Assembly (NCBI GenBank): GCA_947179245.1
Contig: CAMXBD010000004.1
Span: 1 to 49,925, forward strand
Length of the DNA: 49,925 nt
Direction: 5' to 3'
From: an uncultured Lachnospiraceae bacterium
Lineage (GTDB): Bacteria; Bacillota; Clostridia; Lachnospirales; Lachnospiraceae
The notes beneath the pieces were generated by a model. That model ran no database searches. It saw only the letters and a list, made by a program, of their open reading frames with translations, and was not told the DNA's origin. Numbering within the stretch: position 1 is the stretch's first letter; every line of letters starts with the position of its first letter. The translations under genes and the position numbers were made by a program. Below, in pieces: positions 25,311 through 34,540 of the stretch.

Positions 25311-26327
25311 TCACTTTAGTTCTTCCCATCTGCTGTCCCCTTGCAAGAATCCGTATGTTTCATTCTTAAAAGACTTCAACAGATCCTCCCTAAGCTGTGT
25401 CACAAATTCCTCCCTGATTTCCGAAAAGGTCACATGCTCAAAAAGCGGTGACTTTGTAAAATGATTGATATCCTCAATGCTCGAAAGCAATTGTTCCATG
25501 GTAGTAATCGCAGTTTCCGCATCTTTTTCCATCACCGCAAGTTCAAGTCTTCCCGAAATCTTATGATACTCGCCCATATCAAAGAGTTCGGCGAGCATAC
25601 CCAGCTTCTCAACGATCAACCGATACTTATCCATGTTCTGTTCCTGCACTGCCAGCATTCCAATGCTGTTAAGCAGCATATATGTCATCTGATACGTGGA
25701 AAAAAGAAGCTCTTCGTAAACTTTATAGGCTTCTTCCTGTCTGCCCGTCCTGCTGTAAATAAGCGCCTGTCTCCGCTTCCTCTCCGGATTTTGCCCGGAT
25801 AAATACTTCAGGCTCTCCTCCGCCTTGTCATACTGTTCTTTGTTCAAGTGAAAACTAAACAGCCCGTCCGCCGCCATAGTGCGAATCTGTTCCTGCTCAC
25901 TTTGAAGCGCTCCCGCAAACCACTGGTCTATGACACCGTCATACTTGTCGCAGTCTTGTTTTATGCACTCCGCATTCAGCAACACAGCCGCCTCAAGTAT
26001 CAACGTCTCGCAATTCGGATACTGCTCTATTTTTTCCTTCACCCACTCAAATGCTTCATCAATGGATTTCTCTCTTAACATAGAATTCATCGTATAAATA
26101 AAATCCTGTATCTCTTCCCGTGTCAGTTCCTCCCGAAAAGACAGCAGCGTATCCAGAGAAATATCTAACAGTCTGGCAATAGGTGCAAGAAGCGTAATAT
26201 CCGGCATGGAATTACCGTTCTCCCATTTATTGACCGCCGGAGCCGTCACTCCGAGACGGTTCGCCATCTCCTCCTGCGTCATATCCTTTTTCTTACGGTA
26301 TTGTCTGATTACTTGTCCGATCTGCAT
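25311..26327 (-). CDS. XRE regulator with C-terminal TPR-like helices
   Basis: 338 residues from ATG 26327 (GGGGAGG 8 bases upstream). Residues 1-60 are a lambda-repressor-type HTH (IGQVIRQYRKKKDMTQEEMANRLGVTAPAVNKWENG, in overlapping parts, then MPDITLLAPIARLL). The rest, about 90-330, is alpha-helical repeat of TPR type (YDKAEESLKYLSGQNPERKR, then QEEAYKVYEELLF). This design is common in Clostridia for regulators tuned by a peptide or small ligand. It lies directly ahead of the Bce-type set and may be transcribed with it. Confidence 0.85.
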   Translation of the reverse strand: MQIGQVIRQYRKKKDMTQEEMANRLGVTAPAVNKWENGNSMPDITLLAPIARLLDISLDTLLSFREELTREEIQDFIYTMNSMLREKSIDEAFEWVKEKIEQYPNCETLILEAAVLLNAECIKQDCDKYDGVIDQWFAGALQSEQEQIRTMAADGLFSFHLNKEQYDKAEESLKYLSGQNPERKRRQALIYSRTGRQEEAYKVYEELLFSTYQMTYMLLNSIGMLAVQEQNMDKYRLIVEKLGMLAELFDMGEYHKISGRLELAVMEKDAETAITTMEQLLSSIEDINHFTKSPLFEHVTFSEIREEFVTQLREDLLKSFKNETYGFLQGDSRWEELK

Positions 26328-26447
26328 ATGGAATACCTCCCCTAATTGTTTCGTTTTATTAGCTGGTTTCAATATAGCAGATTAAGATTGCAGCTGCCAT
26401 TGAGCAGATGTTAATGAAAAAGAAATTTTGTTAACTATTGTTCATTA

Positions 26448-27461
26448 TTATCTTCCCTTCGTCGAGTCTCTCTCCGTAATTGAAGGCAGTGTACAATAAA
26501 ACTGTATTTGCAGGTTAGGCTTTTTCATTTTATTCAAAATCAGTTTTCCCGCCTGCATCCCCATATCGTACACATCGATATTGACTACAGTGAGCTTCGG
26601 TTCCAGTATTCTGGAAAAGGGATAATCGTCAAAAGTCAGGACACCCATATCCCCGGGTATCCTGATCTTGTTTTCTTTTAACGCATTCACACAGCCATAA
26701 GCAATATAATTATTGGCACAGATAATGGCATCGGGCAGGTTAGGATTCTCCAGAAGCTGCTCAGTCATACGAAATCCACTGTCACAATCTGATTCGCCAT
26801 ATTGAAGATGATGTCTGGGCACAATCACATCATACTCCTGCAAAACTGACAGTACACCCGCCAGACGATGGGCAGATATCTTATCCTCGTCAGTCCCACC
26901 AATAAATGCCAATGACTGATATCCGCACTGCAATAAATAGTTTGCCGCCATCTCTCCTGCCAGCTTATTATCGATGTCCAGCCAACAGAAGTGGCTCGCA
27001 AAATTCGGCAGTCCCAGCACGATATGCGGAATCTCTTTATATTTAATCAGTTCATCCAATTCTTTTGATATGACCGATGCATGAATCACCACACCATCTA
27101 CCATTTTGCTGTCAAATACTTCTTTGACAAAATCCGGTGCTTCCTCCGGCGAAATATTCTTGACGCCAAGCAGATAACCCTTTTTCCCTAACGCGCACTC
27201 CAGACCGGACATGATCTCAAACATATGGGGGTTAGAAAATCCCGCGCTCTCACCCAATGTCGTAAGAAACAATACCTGCCTCGTACTCTGTCTCGCAAAA
27301 TTTCTTGCCCGGAGGTTCGGATGATAATTCAATTCTTCCATCACTCTGTGAACCCGTTCCACAGTCGCCTGTGAAATGGAATACGAACCGTTCATTACCT
27401 TGGATACTGTCGCCGTGGACACCCCTGCCATCTTTGCAACGTCTTTGATCGTAGCAGCCAT
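26448..27461 (-). CDS. LacI/GalR family regulator of the starch operon
   Basis: 337 residues from ATG 27461. The N-terminal LacI HTH (TIKDVAKMAGVSTATVSKVMNG) and hinge helix (NYHPNLRARNFARQST) are complete. The periplasmic-binding-like sugar-sensing domain follows, with the usual GVLTFDDYPFSRILEPKLTVV block near the end (given in parts). Last gene of the maltodextrin operon, 14 bp after the amylase gene; expected to control the operon. GTAACCGGTTTC at 33665-33676 in the operon leader has the CG-centred palindrome such regulators use. Confidence 0.92.
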   Translation of the reverse strand: MAATIKDVAKMAGVSTATVSKVMNGSYSISQATVERVHRVMEELNYHPNLRARNFARQSTRQVLFLTTLGESAGFSNPHMFEIMSGLECALGKKGYLLGVKNISPEEAPDFVKEVFDSKMVDGVVIHASVISKELDELIKYKEIPHIVLGLPNFASHFCWLDIDNKLAGEMAANYLLQCGYQSLAFIGGTDEDKISAHRLAGVLSVLQEYDVIVPRHHLQYGESDCDSGFRMTEQLLENPNLPDAIICANNYIAYGCVNALKENKIRIPGDMGVLTFDDYPFSRILEPKLTVVNIDVYDMGMQAGKLILNKMKKPNLQIQFYCTLPSITERDSTKGR

Positions 27462-27475
27462 CCGCTCCCGCCTTT

Positions 27476-29242
27476 CTATACAATGTTCACAACCGCCCAT
27501 CCCATAGGAGCAAGCTTTCCTCCGTCAAGTCCTTCCTGCCATAGCAGTTGTCCGTTTTGTACTCTGCCGGCACTCTCCCATCTGAAGTCTGATTTCATTC
27601 CACTAAGTTCCGGCAGCAGACATGTTTCATCACTCACATTCATTGCAATAATCATTGTAACAGAATCCTTTTCTCTTGCATATATGTAAAGACCACTCCC
27701 TTGGTCTGCCTTCAGCGTCCGATATTCTCCCTGACGCAGTACAGCGTGTTCCCTGCGGAGCCCGATTGCCTTTTTATAAAATATAAAAAGATCATCCTCT
27801 GCCTTATCCCACTTCATCGGTGCCCTGTACTCTTCCTCCAAAATGCCACATATTCCCTTTTCGTCTCCGTAAAAAACAGATGGGATTCCCGGAAATGTCA
27901 TCTGAAATAACACCGCAAGCTTATACTTTCTCTCATCACCATCACATAAAGACAGAAATCTGCTCACATCATGGCTGTCCAATAAATTCAACTGCGCATA
28001 GACTGTCTGCTGCCGGTATCTCATTCTCATGTTGGTTACCCTACCATCGAACTCATAAGCATCAATACTTCTTTCAGCAAAAAATCTCCTGCAATGTTTC
28101 CTGAAATCATAATTCATGGTAGAGTCAAATTTCTTGCCATCCAGCCAATGCCGCGCCGTCTCCCACACTTCTCCGATTAAGACAGCTTCTGAATTGACTT
28201 CCTTCGCCGCCTGATAGAAGCTTTCCCAGAACTGATCATTAATCTCGCTCGCCACGTCCAAGCGCCACCCGTCGATACCGTACTCCTCTAGCCAATACCG
28301 GCATACCTTGCAGAAATAATCTATCACTTCAGGATTCTGCGTATTCAGCTTGGGCATCATCCGCTCATAGCCAAAGCATTCATAATTCGGATAGATTTCT
28401 CCATTTTCAGGTCTTACCACCGGAAACTCAAGGCGGTAAAACCAATCTTTATATCGGGAATTTTCACCTTTATCCACCACATCGTTGAAGGCAAAAAACC
28501 TCCATCCACAATGGTTAAAAACGCCGTCCACAATGACCTTCATACCATTCTCATGATAGAGCTGCACCATCTCTTTGAACTCCTCATTCGTTCCGAAACA
28601 TGGGTCCACATGATAATAATCCAGCAAATCATATTTATGATACTCTCCCGCCGCAAAAATCGGATTGATATAAACAGCATTAAATCCCAGTTCTTTCAGA
28701 TATCCGACATTTTCCGCAATACCTTTAATCGTGCCGCCAAGCTTTCCACGGACTTTCTCACCGTTCAATTCCTTTTCCACGGACTCCCCCGCAAGATATG
28801 CTCTGCCTGTTGCAAAACTGTCCGGAAAAATATTATAAATAACTGCATCTTGAGCCCACTCAGGCACAGATACAATATCCGCCCTGTGGTTATACGGAAG
28901 CTGATAATATTCTGATCTGTCATCCACACAATCTTCCATAAAGCAGTCCCCGTAATATAGTATCCTCTCATCCTCTGAAATTAACTCAAAGTAATAATTG
29001 ATCCTTTTATAAGGATGGTCCAGAACAGCCTCATAATAATCAAAATATTCATCCGAAGCCTTCACATACATCTCTTGTTCTGTGAAAATGACCGGAGTCT
29101 GCCTGCACGCCCTGTCACCGAAGTGCAAAATACATTTTTGTAAATCTCCTCTCGCACAGCGGAGCCTGAAAGCCACATGTTCTTCGTCTATCCCGTAAGC
29201 ATACTCCGACATCGGAATATGCAATATTGCACTTCTATTCAT
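27476..29242 (-). CDS. GH13 alpha-amylase family enzyme (neopullulanase/maltogenic amylase type)
   Basis: 588 residues from ATG 29242. An N-terminal beta-sandwich (about 1-120, CBM34-like) precedes the (beta/alpha)8 barrel. Region I DGVFNHCG, region II GWRLDVASE with nucleophile D329, region III GEVWE with acid/base E358, region IV LLDSHD with D425 are all intact. No signal peptide, so it is cytoplasmic: it cuts imported maltodextrins or cyclodextrin-like sugars. This matches its place after an importer operon. The enzyme subtype (neopullulanase, cyclomaltodextrinase or maltogenic amylase) cannot be set from sequence alone. Confidence 0.92.
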   Translation of the reverse strand: MNRSAILHIPMSEYAYGIDEEHVAFRLRCARGDLQKCILHFGDRACRQTPVIFTEQEMYVKASDEYFDYYEAVLDHPYKRINYYFELISEDERILYYGDCFMEDCVDDRSEYYQLPYNHRADIVSVPEWAQDAVIYNIFPDSFATGRAYLAGESVEKELNGEKVRGKLGGTIKGIAENVGYLKELGFNAVYINPIFAAGEYHKYDLLDYYHVDPCFGTNEEFKEMVQLYHENGMKVIVDGVFNHCGWRFFAFNDVVDKGENSRYKDWFYRLEFPVVRPENGEIYPNYECFGYERMMPKLNTQNPEVIDYFCKVCRYWLEEYGIDGWRLDVASEINDQFWESFYQAAKEVNSEAVLIGEVWETARHWLDGKKFDSTMNYDFRKHCRRFFAERSIDAYEFDGRVTNMRMRYRQQTVYAQLNLLDSHDVSRFLSLCDGDERKYKLAVLFQMTFPGIPSVFYGDEKGICGILEEEYRAPMKWDKAEDDLFIFYKKAIGLRREHAVLRQGEYRTLKADQGSGLYIYAREKDSVTMIIAMNVSDETCLLPELSGMKSDFRWESAGRVQNGQLLWQEGLDGGKLAPMGWAVVNIV

Positions 29243-29273
29243 TCCACCTTCCCCCATCCTGAAAAATTATATG

Positions 29274-30119
29274 TTATCCCTTCACACCGCCCGAGGTAAG
29301 CCCCGATGCCATGTTACGCTGCATTGCAAAGAAAATAATCAGTATAGGCAGCGATACCAGAAGCGAAGCCGCAGAGAACACCGGCCAGCTGCCGCTCGTC
29401 TCATTGGCCTGCAGGGAATATAAGCCTGCCGCCAGTGTATAAGTACTCTCGCCCGTCATAAAATTAATTGCAAAAATATACTCGTTCCACACATAAATCA
29501 GAACCATCATCGCCGTCACCGCGATTGTCGGCTTCGCCAAGGGTATTACAATCTTTAACACAATCCGTATCGGATCAGCCCCGTCGATCATAGCTGACTC
29601 CTCGATCTCAATAGGGATTGTATCGAAATATCCTTTCATATTCCACAATGCAAACACAGCCATCGTTCCGGTATAGACAATAATCAACCCAACCTTGGTA
29701 TTGATAAGCCCCATCGGACTGAGCAGTTTATACAGCGCAGTCATAGATAACAGTGATGGAAACGCATACAACAGAATCAATAACTGCAAGATCACATTTC
29801 TTCCCGGAAATTTTCTTCTGGAAAAAATATACGCCGCCGGAACCCCTGTGCCAAGTGATATCACAACCGTAGAAACGGCAAGCAGCAGGCTGTTGCGAAA
29901 CCACATAAGTACAGGCTCCTCCGTAAATACTTTGCGGTAATTTTCCAAAGTCACCTGCTTAGGAATAAATGAAAAGTCAGAACCCAGCAAACTGTTCTGT
30001 TCATTGATCGAAACGGAAAATGCATACAGGATCGGCACAAAAGTCACAAAGCACACGAGTATCAATACCAAATTGACAAGCAATAATTTCAGATTTTGTT
30101 TTCCTTTTCTCCGCCTCAT
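29274..30119 (-). CDS. Maltodextrin ABC transporter permease, MalG type
   Basis: 281 residues, six helices. The EAA loop (EIEESAMIDGADPIRIVLKIVIPLAKP, in parts) that docks the ATPase is intact. Family CUT1. Its start overlaps the stop of the MalF-type gene by one base. Together with the MalF-type subunit and the binding lipoprotein it imports maltodextrin. No ATPase gene is in the operon, so a shared MsmX-type ATPase from elsewhere is expected. Confidence 0.92.
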   Translation of the reverse strand: MRRRKGKQNLKLLLVNLVLILVCFVTFVPILYAFSVSINEQNSLLGSDFSFIPKQVTLENYRKVFTEEPVLMWFRNSLLLAVSTVVISLGTGVPAAYIFSRRKFPGRNVILQLLILLYAFPSLLSMTALYKLLSPMGLINTKVGLIIVYTGTMAVFALWNMKGYFDTIPIEIEESAMIDGADPIRIVLKIVIPLAKPTIAVTAMMVLIYVWNEYIFAINFMTGESTYTLAAGLYSLQANETSGSWPVFSAASLLVSLPILIIFFAMQRNMASGLTSGGVKG

Positions 30120-31024
30120 CAGGATTCCTCCTTCGGTTTTATATTAATTGCATAAGAGAATATGATCAGAAGAACAAAGATAATCATCGATACAGCTGAA
30201 CTGTACCCGTAATTATTCGTGATAAAAGCATTCTCATATGCGTAAGTTAAAATCGTGTGAATATGCGCACCCGTCTTTGCTCCCGCCTGTTGTGTCATTA
30301 AATAAATCACATCAAACTGTTTAAAAGTAGTAAATATAGTGATGACGACCGACGGCGCAATAATTGGTTTGATTGACGGAATCGTAATATACCACGTCCG
30401 TTTCAGCCATCCCGCGCCATCTAACAGGGCACTCTCATAGAAACTTTGATCTACACTCTGCAATGCGCCGTCTATGATCGTAATCATGAAAGGCAGCGCC
30501 AGCCACAGATTGACTATGGTGCAACAGATAAATGCCGACAAATCATCCGCAAGCCATTTGACAGGCGAAAAACCCAATCTCTCCATCCACTGATTTAACA
30601 GCCCGAACTGTGAATTGAACATCCCTGTTTTCCATAATAAGATAGAAACATATCCGGGCATCGCCCACGGAAAGATCAACAGCGTCCTATATCCGTTCCG
30701 CAGTTTCAGCCCTTTGGTGTTAAGCAGGCTTGCCAGCACATATGCAATCACAAGCTGTACTATCATATTAACCGCTGTCCAGATAATGGTCAGCATAAGC
30801 GCCGACAAAAATCCGCTGTCAAACACAAGAAGTGCTTCCTTATAGTTCTGAAGCCCGATCAAGTCATAGTTAAACCAATGGTAAACATTCATATTGGTCA
30901 GCGAGATATATCCCGTGTATAGAATCGGAAATATAACTATCAAGCTGATCAAGATCAAAGATGGCGCCGACCACAGATAGGAAACCAATATGCCGTTTTT
31001 CTTCTTTTTATCCGATTTTTTCAT
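30119..31024 (-). CDS. Maltodextrin ABC transporter permease, MalF type
   Basis: 301 residues, six helices, with the EAA loop QSFYESALLDGAGWLKRTW. It lacks the large outside loop and extra N-terminal helices of proteobacterial MalF, as usual in Gram-positives. Lies 52 bp after the binding-protein gene and is coupled to the MalG-type gene. Confidence 0.92.
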   Translation of the reverse strand: MKKSDKKKKNGILVSYLWSAPSLILISLIVIFPILYTGYISLTNMNVYHWFNYDLIGLQNYKEALLVFDSGFLSALMLTIIWTAVNMIVQLVIAYVLASLLNTKGLKLRNGYRTLLIFPWAMPGYVSILLWKTGMFNSQFGLLNQWMERLGFSPVKWLADDLSAFICCTIVNLWLALPFMITIIDGALQSVDQSFYESALLDGAGWLKRTWYITIPSIKPIIAPSVVITIFTTFKQFDVIYLMTQQAGAKTGAHIHTILTYAYENAFITNNYGYSSAVSMIIFVLLIIFSYAINIKPKEES

Positions 31025-31076
31025 TTATATCACCAATTTTCTTTTTCATACTTCCACGCTTACAGCCAAGGCTTCT

Positions 31077-32297
31077 TTACTGCATCTTCCTGATCAGTTC
31101 CTCGGCATTCTTTTGTGCCGCCTCACAACTTGTAACCACATCCTGTCCGCTCATATTAATATTGACCAGCATATCCGCCGCCACAGTCCACATGATGTCC
31201 ATCTCCGGACGGTTTGGCATCGGAATCGTATTTTCCGCCGTCTCCCGCATAGCCATGACTACATCGTCAGCCGTCACTTCTTCACTCTCATAACACGCCT
31301 CCACCGCAGGCGCACACCCGCTGACCTTCGCCAATGTAATACCCACATCAGGCTGCATCAGTGCATTCAGAACTTTCTTAACCGCCTCTGTCTTATTTTC
31401 AGCCGCGTGCTTTAGTACCTGCACTCCCTGTACACCCATGTACGGGGAAATAGGTATCTGGCTCTCATCCACTATAGGCATAGCCGCGATTCCCAGATCC
31501 ATTCCCGCCGCACGCGACGCCGATACGAGCCACGGTCCGCCGATGGTGGCATGGGCTTTCCCCTCTTGAAAAAGCGTGTTCACCGTGGCATATTCACTCT
31601 CCCCGGGCATCAGTTCCACAAATTTCTTATGGTACTCCAGCGCCGCAATTGTCTCCGGCATATTTAATCCCACATTGCCGTTCCCATCCATAATATATCC
31701 CCCAAATCCATGGATCCATCCGGCACTGTAATACGCCGTGCTGTGCTGCTCAACAAAACCATAATGCCCTCCGCGCGTTTTTTCTTCCATATAGGCATAT
31801 AACTGTTCCGTCGTTTCAGGAACATTCTCGTCCGCCATATACAACCGGTTATACATGAAAAGCAATGTCTCGAAATAAACCGGAAGTTGATAAAGCTTCC
31901 CGTCATATGTGGCTGCTTCCAGCGTCATCGGTACATAGGCATCATCCAGTGTCTGCCTGTCTATGAGATCGGTGATTGGCGACAAGATTCCCATTTCCGC
32001 ATAAACACCAATCTTGTCGTGAGCAAAAAAGTACATATCCGGCGCTGCCTTCGGATCATTCCCGACCATCTTAAGTGCCTCCGTCAGATTACTTTTATAC
32101 TCCAACTGTACTGTAACATCAGGAACCAGTTTTTGCAGTTCACCCAGCAGTGCCTCCGACACCGCTTCCTCTTTATCATGCCAGATCACGATAGTATTTT
32201 TCTCTTCCTCTGTCAGCGACTGCGCTTGCGTTCCGCAGCCGCACAACAGAGTTGCCAGCATCGTGACTGATACTAATAATGCAATGATCCTTTTCAT
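31077..32297 (-). CDS. Maltodextrin-binding lipoprotein
   Basis: 406 residues from ATG 32297 (GGAGGT 5 bases upstream); an in-frame ATG at 32357 lies before the signal sequence and is unsupported. Lipoprotein signal IIALLVSVTMLATLLCGCG with acylated cysteine near residue 20. Family 1 solute-binding fold: TIVIWHDKEEAVSEALL, PVYFETLLFMYNRLYM, FQEGKAHATIGGPWLVSA. Captures maltodextrins outside the membrane for the MalFG-type permease. Confidence 0.93.
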   Translation of the reverse strand: MKRIIALLVSVTMLATLLCGCGTQAQSLTEEEKNTIVIWHDKEEAVSEALLGELQKLVPDVTVQLEYKSNLTEALKMVGNDPKAAPDMYFFAHDKIGVYAEMGILSPITDLIDRQTLDDAYVPMTLEAATYDGKLYQLPVYFETLLFMYNRLYMADENVPETTEQLYAYMEEKTRGGHYGFVEQHSTAYYSAGWIHGFGGYIMDGNGNVGLNMPETIAALEYHKKFVELMPGESEYATVNTLFQEGKAHATIGGPWLVSASRAAGMDLGIAAMPIVDESQIPISPYMGVQGVQVLKHAAENKTEAVKKVLNALMQPDVGITLAKVSGCAPAVEACYESEEVTADDVVMAMRETAENTIPMPNRPEMDIMWTVAADMLVNINMSGQDVVTSCEAAQKNAEELIRKMQ

Positions 32298-32357
32298 TTC
32301 ATACCTCCACTGCCACTTTGGTCTTACATCCGTAAAAGCAGTTCTATGCATACGCAT

Positions 32358-33566
32358 CTATGACTTCTTTTTCTTCGTTACAAAGTAAACCGCCAGTGCC
32401 ACAATGACAATACATACTACCACGATCAATACGATCACCCCTGTACTTACACCGGATTCTTCTGTCTGAACTGTCATTGCATCCGATTCCTGTCCGGCAT
32501 CCGGCTGCGCTTCACCGTCTTCTGTTTCTGACACTTCTGTCTCTTCTCCGGTATCCGCTGTCACACCGTTAGGTTTTTCATAAGACAACTCATATTCCTC
32601 CGGTCCTGCAACCACAAGCCAGATATCCTTACCTGTCTCCACAGAAATATCCGTTGTCTGTACACTTCCCTCATTACCGTTGATAATCACCGAATTAATC
32701 CAGCCCGGAACCGCCAGCGTAAGCCATCCGTCTTCGCCCTCTGTAAAAGCTTCACCCGGCCATGACGCAAATACATTCGTACCGTCCGGCGCTGACCACG
32801 CCCACAGACATGGTGCCTCCCAATCAGCAGGGGCCATAACATTCACATTAATATCCGGTGCACTTACCGCATCGGGATCATCATAACTAAATTCATAGCT
32901 TCCATCCTCTTCCACTGTAACCCATAGTTCGGCAGGATCAATAGAAATATCTTCTGTCTGGACAGAACCTTCATTTGCATTAATAATGACTGAATTGACC
33001 CATGTAGGCGCTTTACCTGTGTACCAGCCATCTTCTCCCACTTTCAACGCTTCTCCCGGCCACGCTTCAAATACGTTCGTGCCGTCCGGCGCTGACCATG
33101 CCCACAAGCATGGTGTTTTCCAACTATCCGGAACACTGACATGAATCTCAAACCGCTCCACATACTCTGGAATATCACCCTCTGTCAATGCTTCATAGGA
33201 AACTTCTGCATTTTCCGGATCTTCTATCGTAATCCATACATTGCCACCTTCAAGAACCAGTTCTCCCGTCTGCACCTCTCCCTCATTTGCATTCACGATC
33301 ACGTGATTTGCCCACGAAGGAATCCAGATATAATACCACCCCTTGTTACCCTCATCCGCTTCTGTCTCACCGCCGGGCCACGCTTCAAACGCATTATTTC
33401 CGTCTTCGTCCCACGCCCATACACAGGGTTCGTTCCAGTCCTCTGGAACCTGTACATAAATTGCCGACCTTTCTTCCTCCGCATTTGCGGTCATAGGACA
33501 GAAAAGTACAAATGCCACTGTAAACATGCATATCAGTTGTGTTATTTTTTTCAATGCCTTTGCCAT
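32358..33566 (-). CDS. Surface-anchored starch-binding protein with three CBM26 modules
   Basis: 402 residues. Signal peptide 1-29 (cleavage after ANA), three tandem modules at about 36-127, 140-230 and 238-330, an acidic linker (332-370), one membrane helix (374-396) and a KKKKS tail. Each module has the CBM26 pattern: PCxWAW ... N-x-F-x-x-WPG ... GW ... V-I-[IV]-N-x-N-E-G-x-V-Q-T, whose aromatic residues stack on starch. Modules 2 and 3 share PCLWAWSAPDGTNVF exactly, so they arose by recent duplication; module 1 is more distant. No catalytic domain. First gene of the operon; likely holds starch at the cell surface for the importer. Confidence 0.9.
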   Translation of the reverse strand: MAKALKKITQLICMFTVAFVLFCPMTANAEEERSAIYVQVPEDWNEPCVWAWDEDGNNAFEAWPGGETEADEGNKGWYYIWIPSWANHVIVNANEGEVQTGELVLEGGNVWITIEDPENAEVSYEALTEGDIPEYVERFEIHVSVPDSWKTPCLWAWSAPDGTNVFEAWPGEALKVGEDGWYTGKAPTWVNSVIINANEGSVQTEDISIDPAELWVTVEEDGSYEFSYDDPDAVSAPDINVNVMAPADWEAPCLWAWSAPDGTNVFASWPGEAFTEGEDGWLTLAVPGWINSVIINGNEGSVQTTDISVETGKDIWLVVAGPEEYELSYEKPNGVTADTGEETEVSETEDGEAQPDAGQESDAMTVQTEESGVSTGVIVLIVVVCIVIVALAVYFVTKKKKS

Positions 33567-33664
33567 AACAGAATCCTCCTCCTTATCATTTGCCTATATT
33601 CAGCTCTTTCCTGTTTACAAGGAAAGTGTATCATTGTGGTTTCCTTACGGCAATTTAAATTTAA

Positions 33665-33676
33665 GTAACCGGTTTC
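33665..33676. promoter_or_regulatory. LacI-type operator candidate in the starch operon leader
   Basis: GTAACCGGTTTC is a 12-bp palindrome with one mismatch and a central CG, as LacI/GalR family regulators prefer. It lies about 50 bp downstream of a TATAAT box (33728-33733, minus), so binding would block elongation. Confidence 0.5.
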
Positions 33677-33681
33677 CCGAT

Positions 33682-33733
33682 TTTTTGCACTAATTTCACA
33701 ACCTCAAATCGGCTTTTTTGTGCAAAAATTATA
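33682..33733 (-). promoter_or_regulatory. Putative starch operon promoter region with inverted repeat
   Basis: TATAAT at 33728-33733 on the minus strand has no good -35 box, which suggests an activated promoter. TTTTTGCAC (33682-33690) and GTGCAAAAA (33720-33728) are a perfect 9-bp inverted pair touching the -10. Confidence 0.4.
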
Positions 33734-33786
33734 TTTTATTGGATATTTTTTCCCATTTGTAAAATATTTGTGAAAAATATACAATC

Positions 33787-33805
33787 AAGTTTCCCTAAGT
33801 TTCCC
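33787..33805 (-). promoter_or_regulatory. 10-bp-phased direct repeats upstream of the starch operon
   Basis: AAGTTTCCC occurs at 33787-33795 and 33797-33805, one helical turn apart, 55-75 bp upstream of the -10 box. GGTTTCCC recurs in the LacI-type operator at 33671-33678. Placement fits an activator site. Confidence 0.35.
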
Positions 33806-33814
33806 ATGAAGTTT

Positions 33815-34516
33815 TTATGGTTCCTTACGCACAGACGACAAAACAACTTCATAGATATTGTCAATCATATCCTCATAGAAAGGATTATATTCTCTCAGAA
33901 TATCTATCACATACTCTCTCGGAAACGCACCCAGAAACTCCTGCTCCTGCCGTATGCACCCCAGATACTCATAGATCCGGTCTATCCCTGTATATACAGT
34001 AAGGTCTCTGCACACCGGATAATCCAGCGTCAGAATTGTATCCTGCGGCGCAAACTGTATGTCATACCATTTGAAAAATTCCGGCATATCTTTTACAAAA
34101 GTATCATATAGACAGCGGTTTCCATAACTGTCAAAATGTGTCTGCATCTCATTGTATAAGGTAAGCGCCGCTTTTACTTCCTTTTCCACACAGGCAAGTC
34201 CCATTTCATATGCCTGCTGCGCCGACAACTTTTTCTTCTCATTGTCAACTTCATTCAGCATAAACTGCGCTCTGGCATTGCCGGTATCCTGCCCTGAATA
34301 TTCCGATTCGCAGTTATACGGGTTATCTGCATCTCTCTCTGCACTCTTGACCTCCCGGATACAGTAAAGCACAGCTTCCATCAACTGCTGTGCCCTCTCG
34401 TAAGTAACAGAAGTGCTCTCGCCTGCCGTGTAACGTTCTGTCAGTTTTCCGACGATCGGAAGCAATTCTTCCATTGCTATATGGGACATATCATAATTCT
34501 TATCCTGCTTCTTCAT
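33815..34516 (-). CDS. DUF6179 protein
   Basis: 233 residues from ATG 34516 (AAAGGAG 6 bases upstream; the ATG at 34534 lies before this site). All-helical, acidic, no signal or membrane segment. The opening MEELLPIVGKLTERYTAGESTSVTYERAQQLMEA (in parts) and end DIQFAPQDTILTLDYP are those I associate with DUF6179 of Lachnospiraceae. Follows DUF6323 by 24 bp; the two are usually neighbours. Function unknown. Confidence 0.75.
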   Translation of the reverse strand: MKKQDKNYDMSHIAMEELLPIVGKLTERYTAGESTSVTYERAQQLMEAVLYCIREVKSAERDADNPYNCESEYSGQDTGNARAQFMLNEVDNEKKKLSAQQAYEMGLACVEKEVKAALTLYNEMQTHFDSYGNRCLYDTFVKDMPEFFKWYDIQFAPQDTILTLDYPVCRDLTVYTGIDRIYEYLGCIRQEQEFLGAFPREYVIDILREYNPFYEDMIDNIYEVVLSSVRKEP

Positions 34517-34540
34517 ACCATTCTCCTTTTTCATCAGAAA

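Noticed and set aside
32576-33458. CRISPR-like or tandem DNA repeat
   Set aside because: The repeated DNA is the coding sequence of three CBM26 modules, about 300 bp apart and diverged, not a spacer array.
33141-33668. 175-codon plus-strand ORF over the CBM26 gene
   Set aside because: It mirrors the repeated CBM26 modules and has no start signal.
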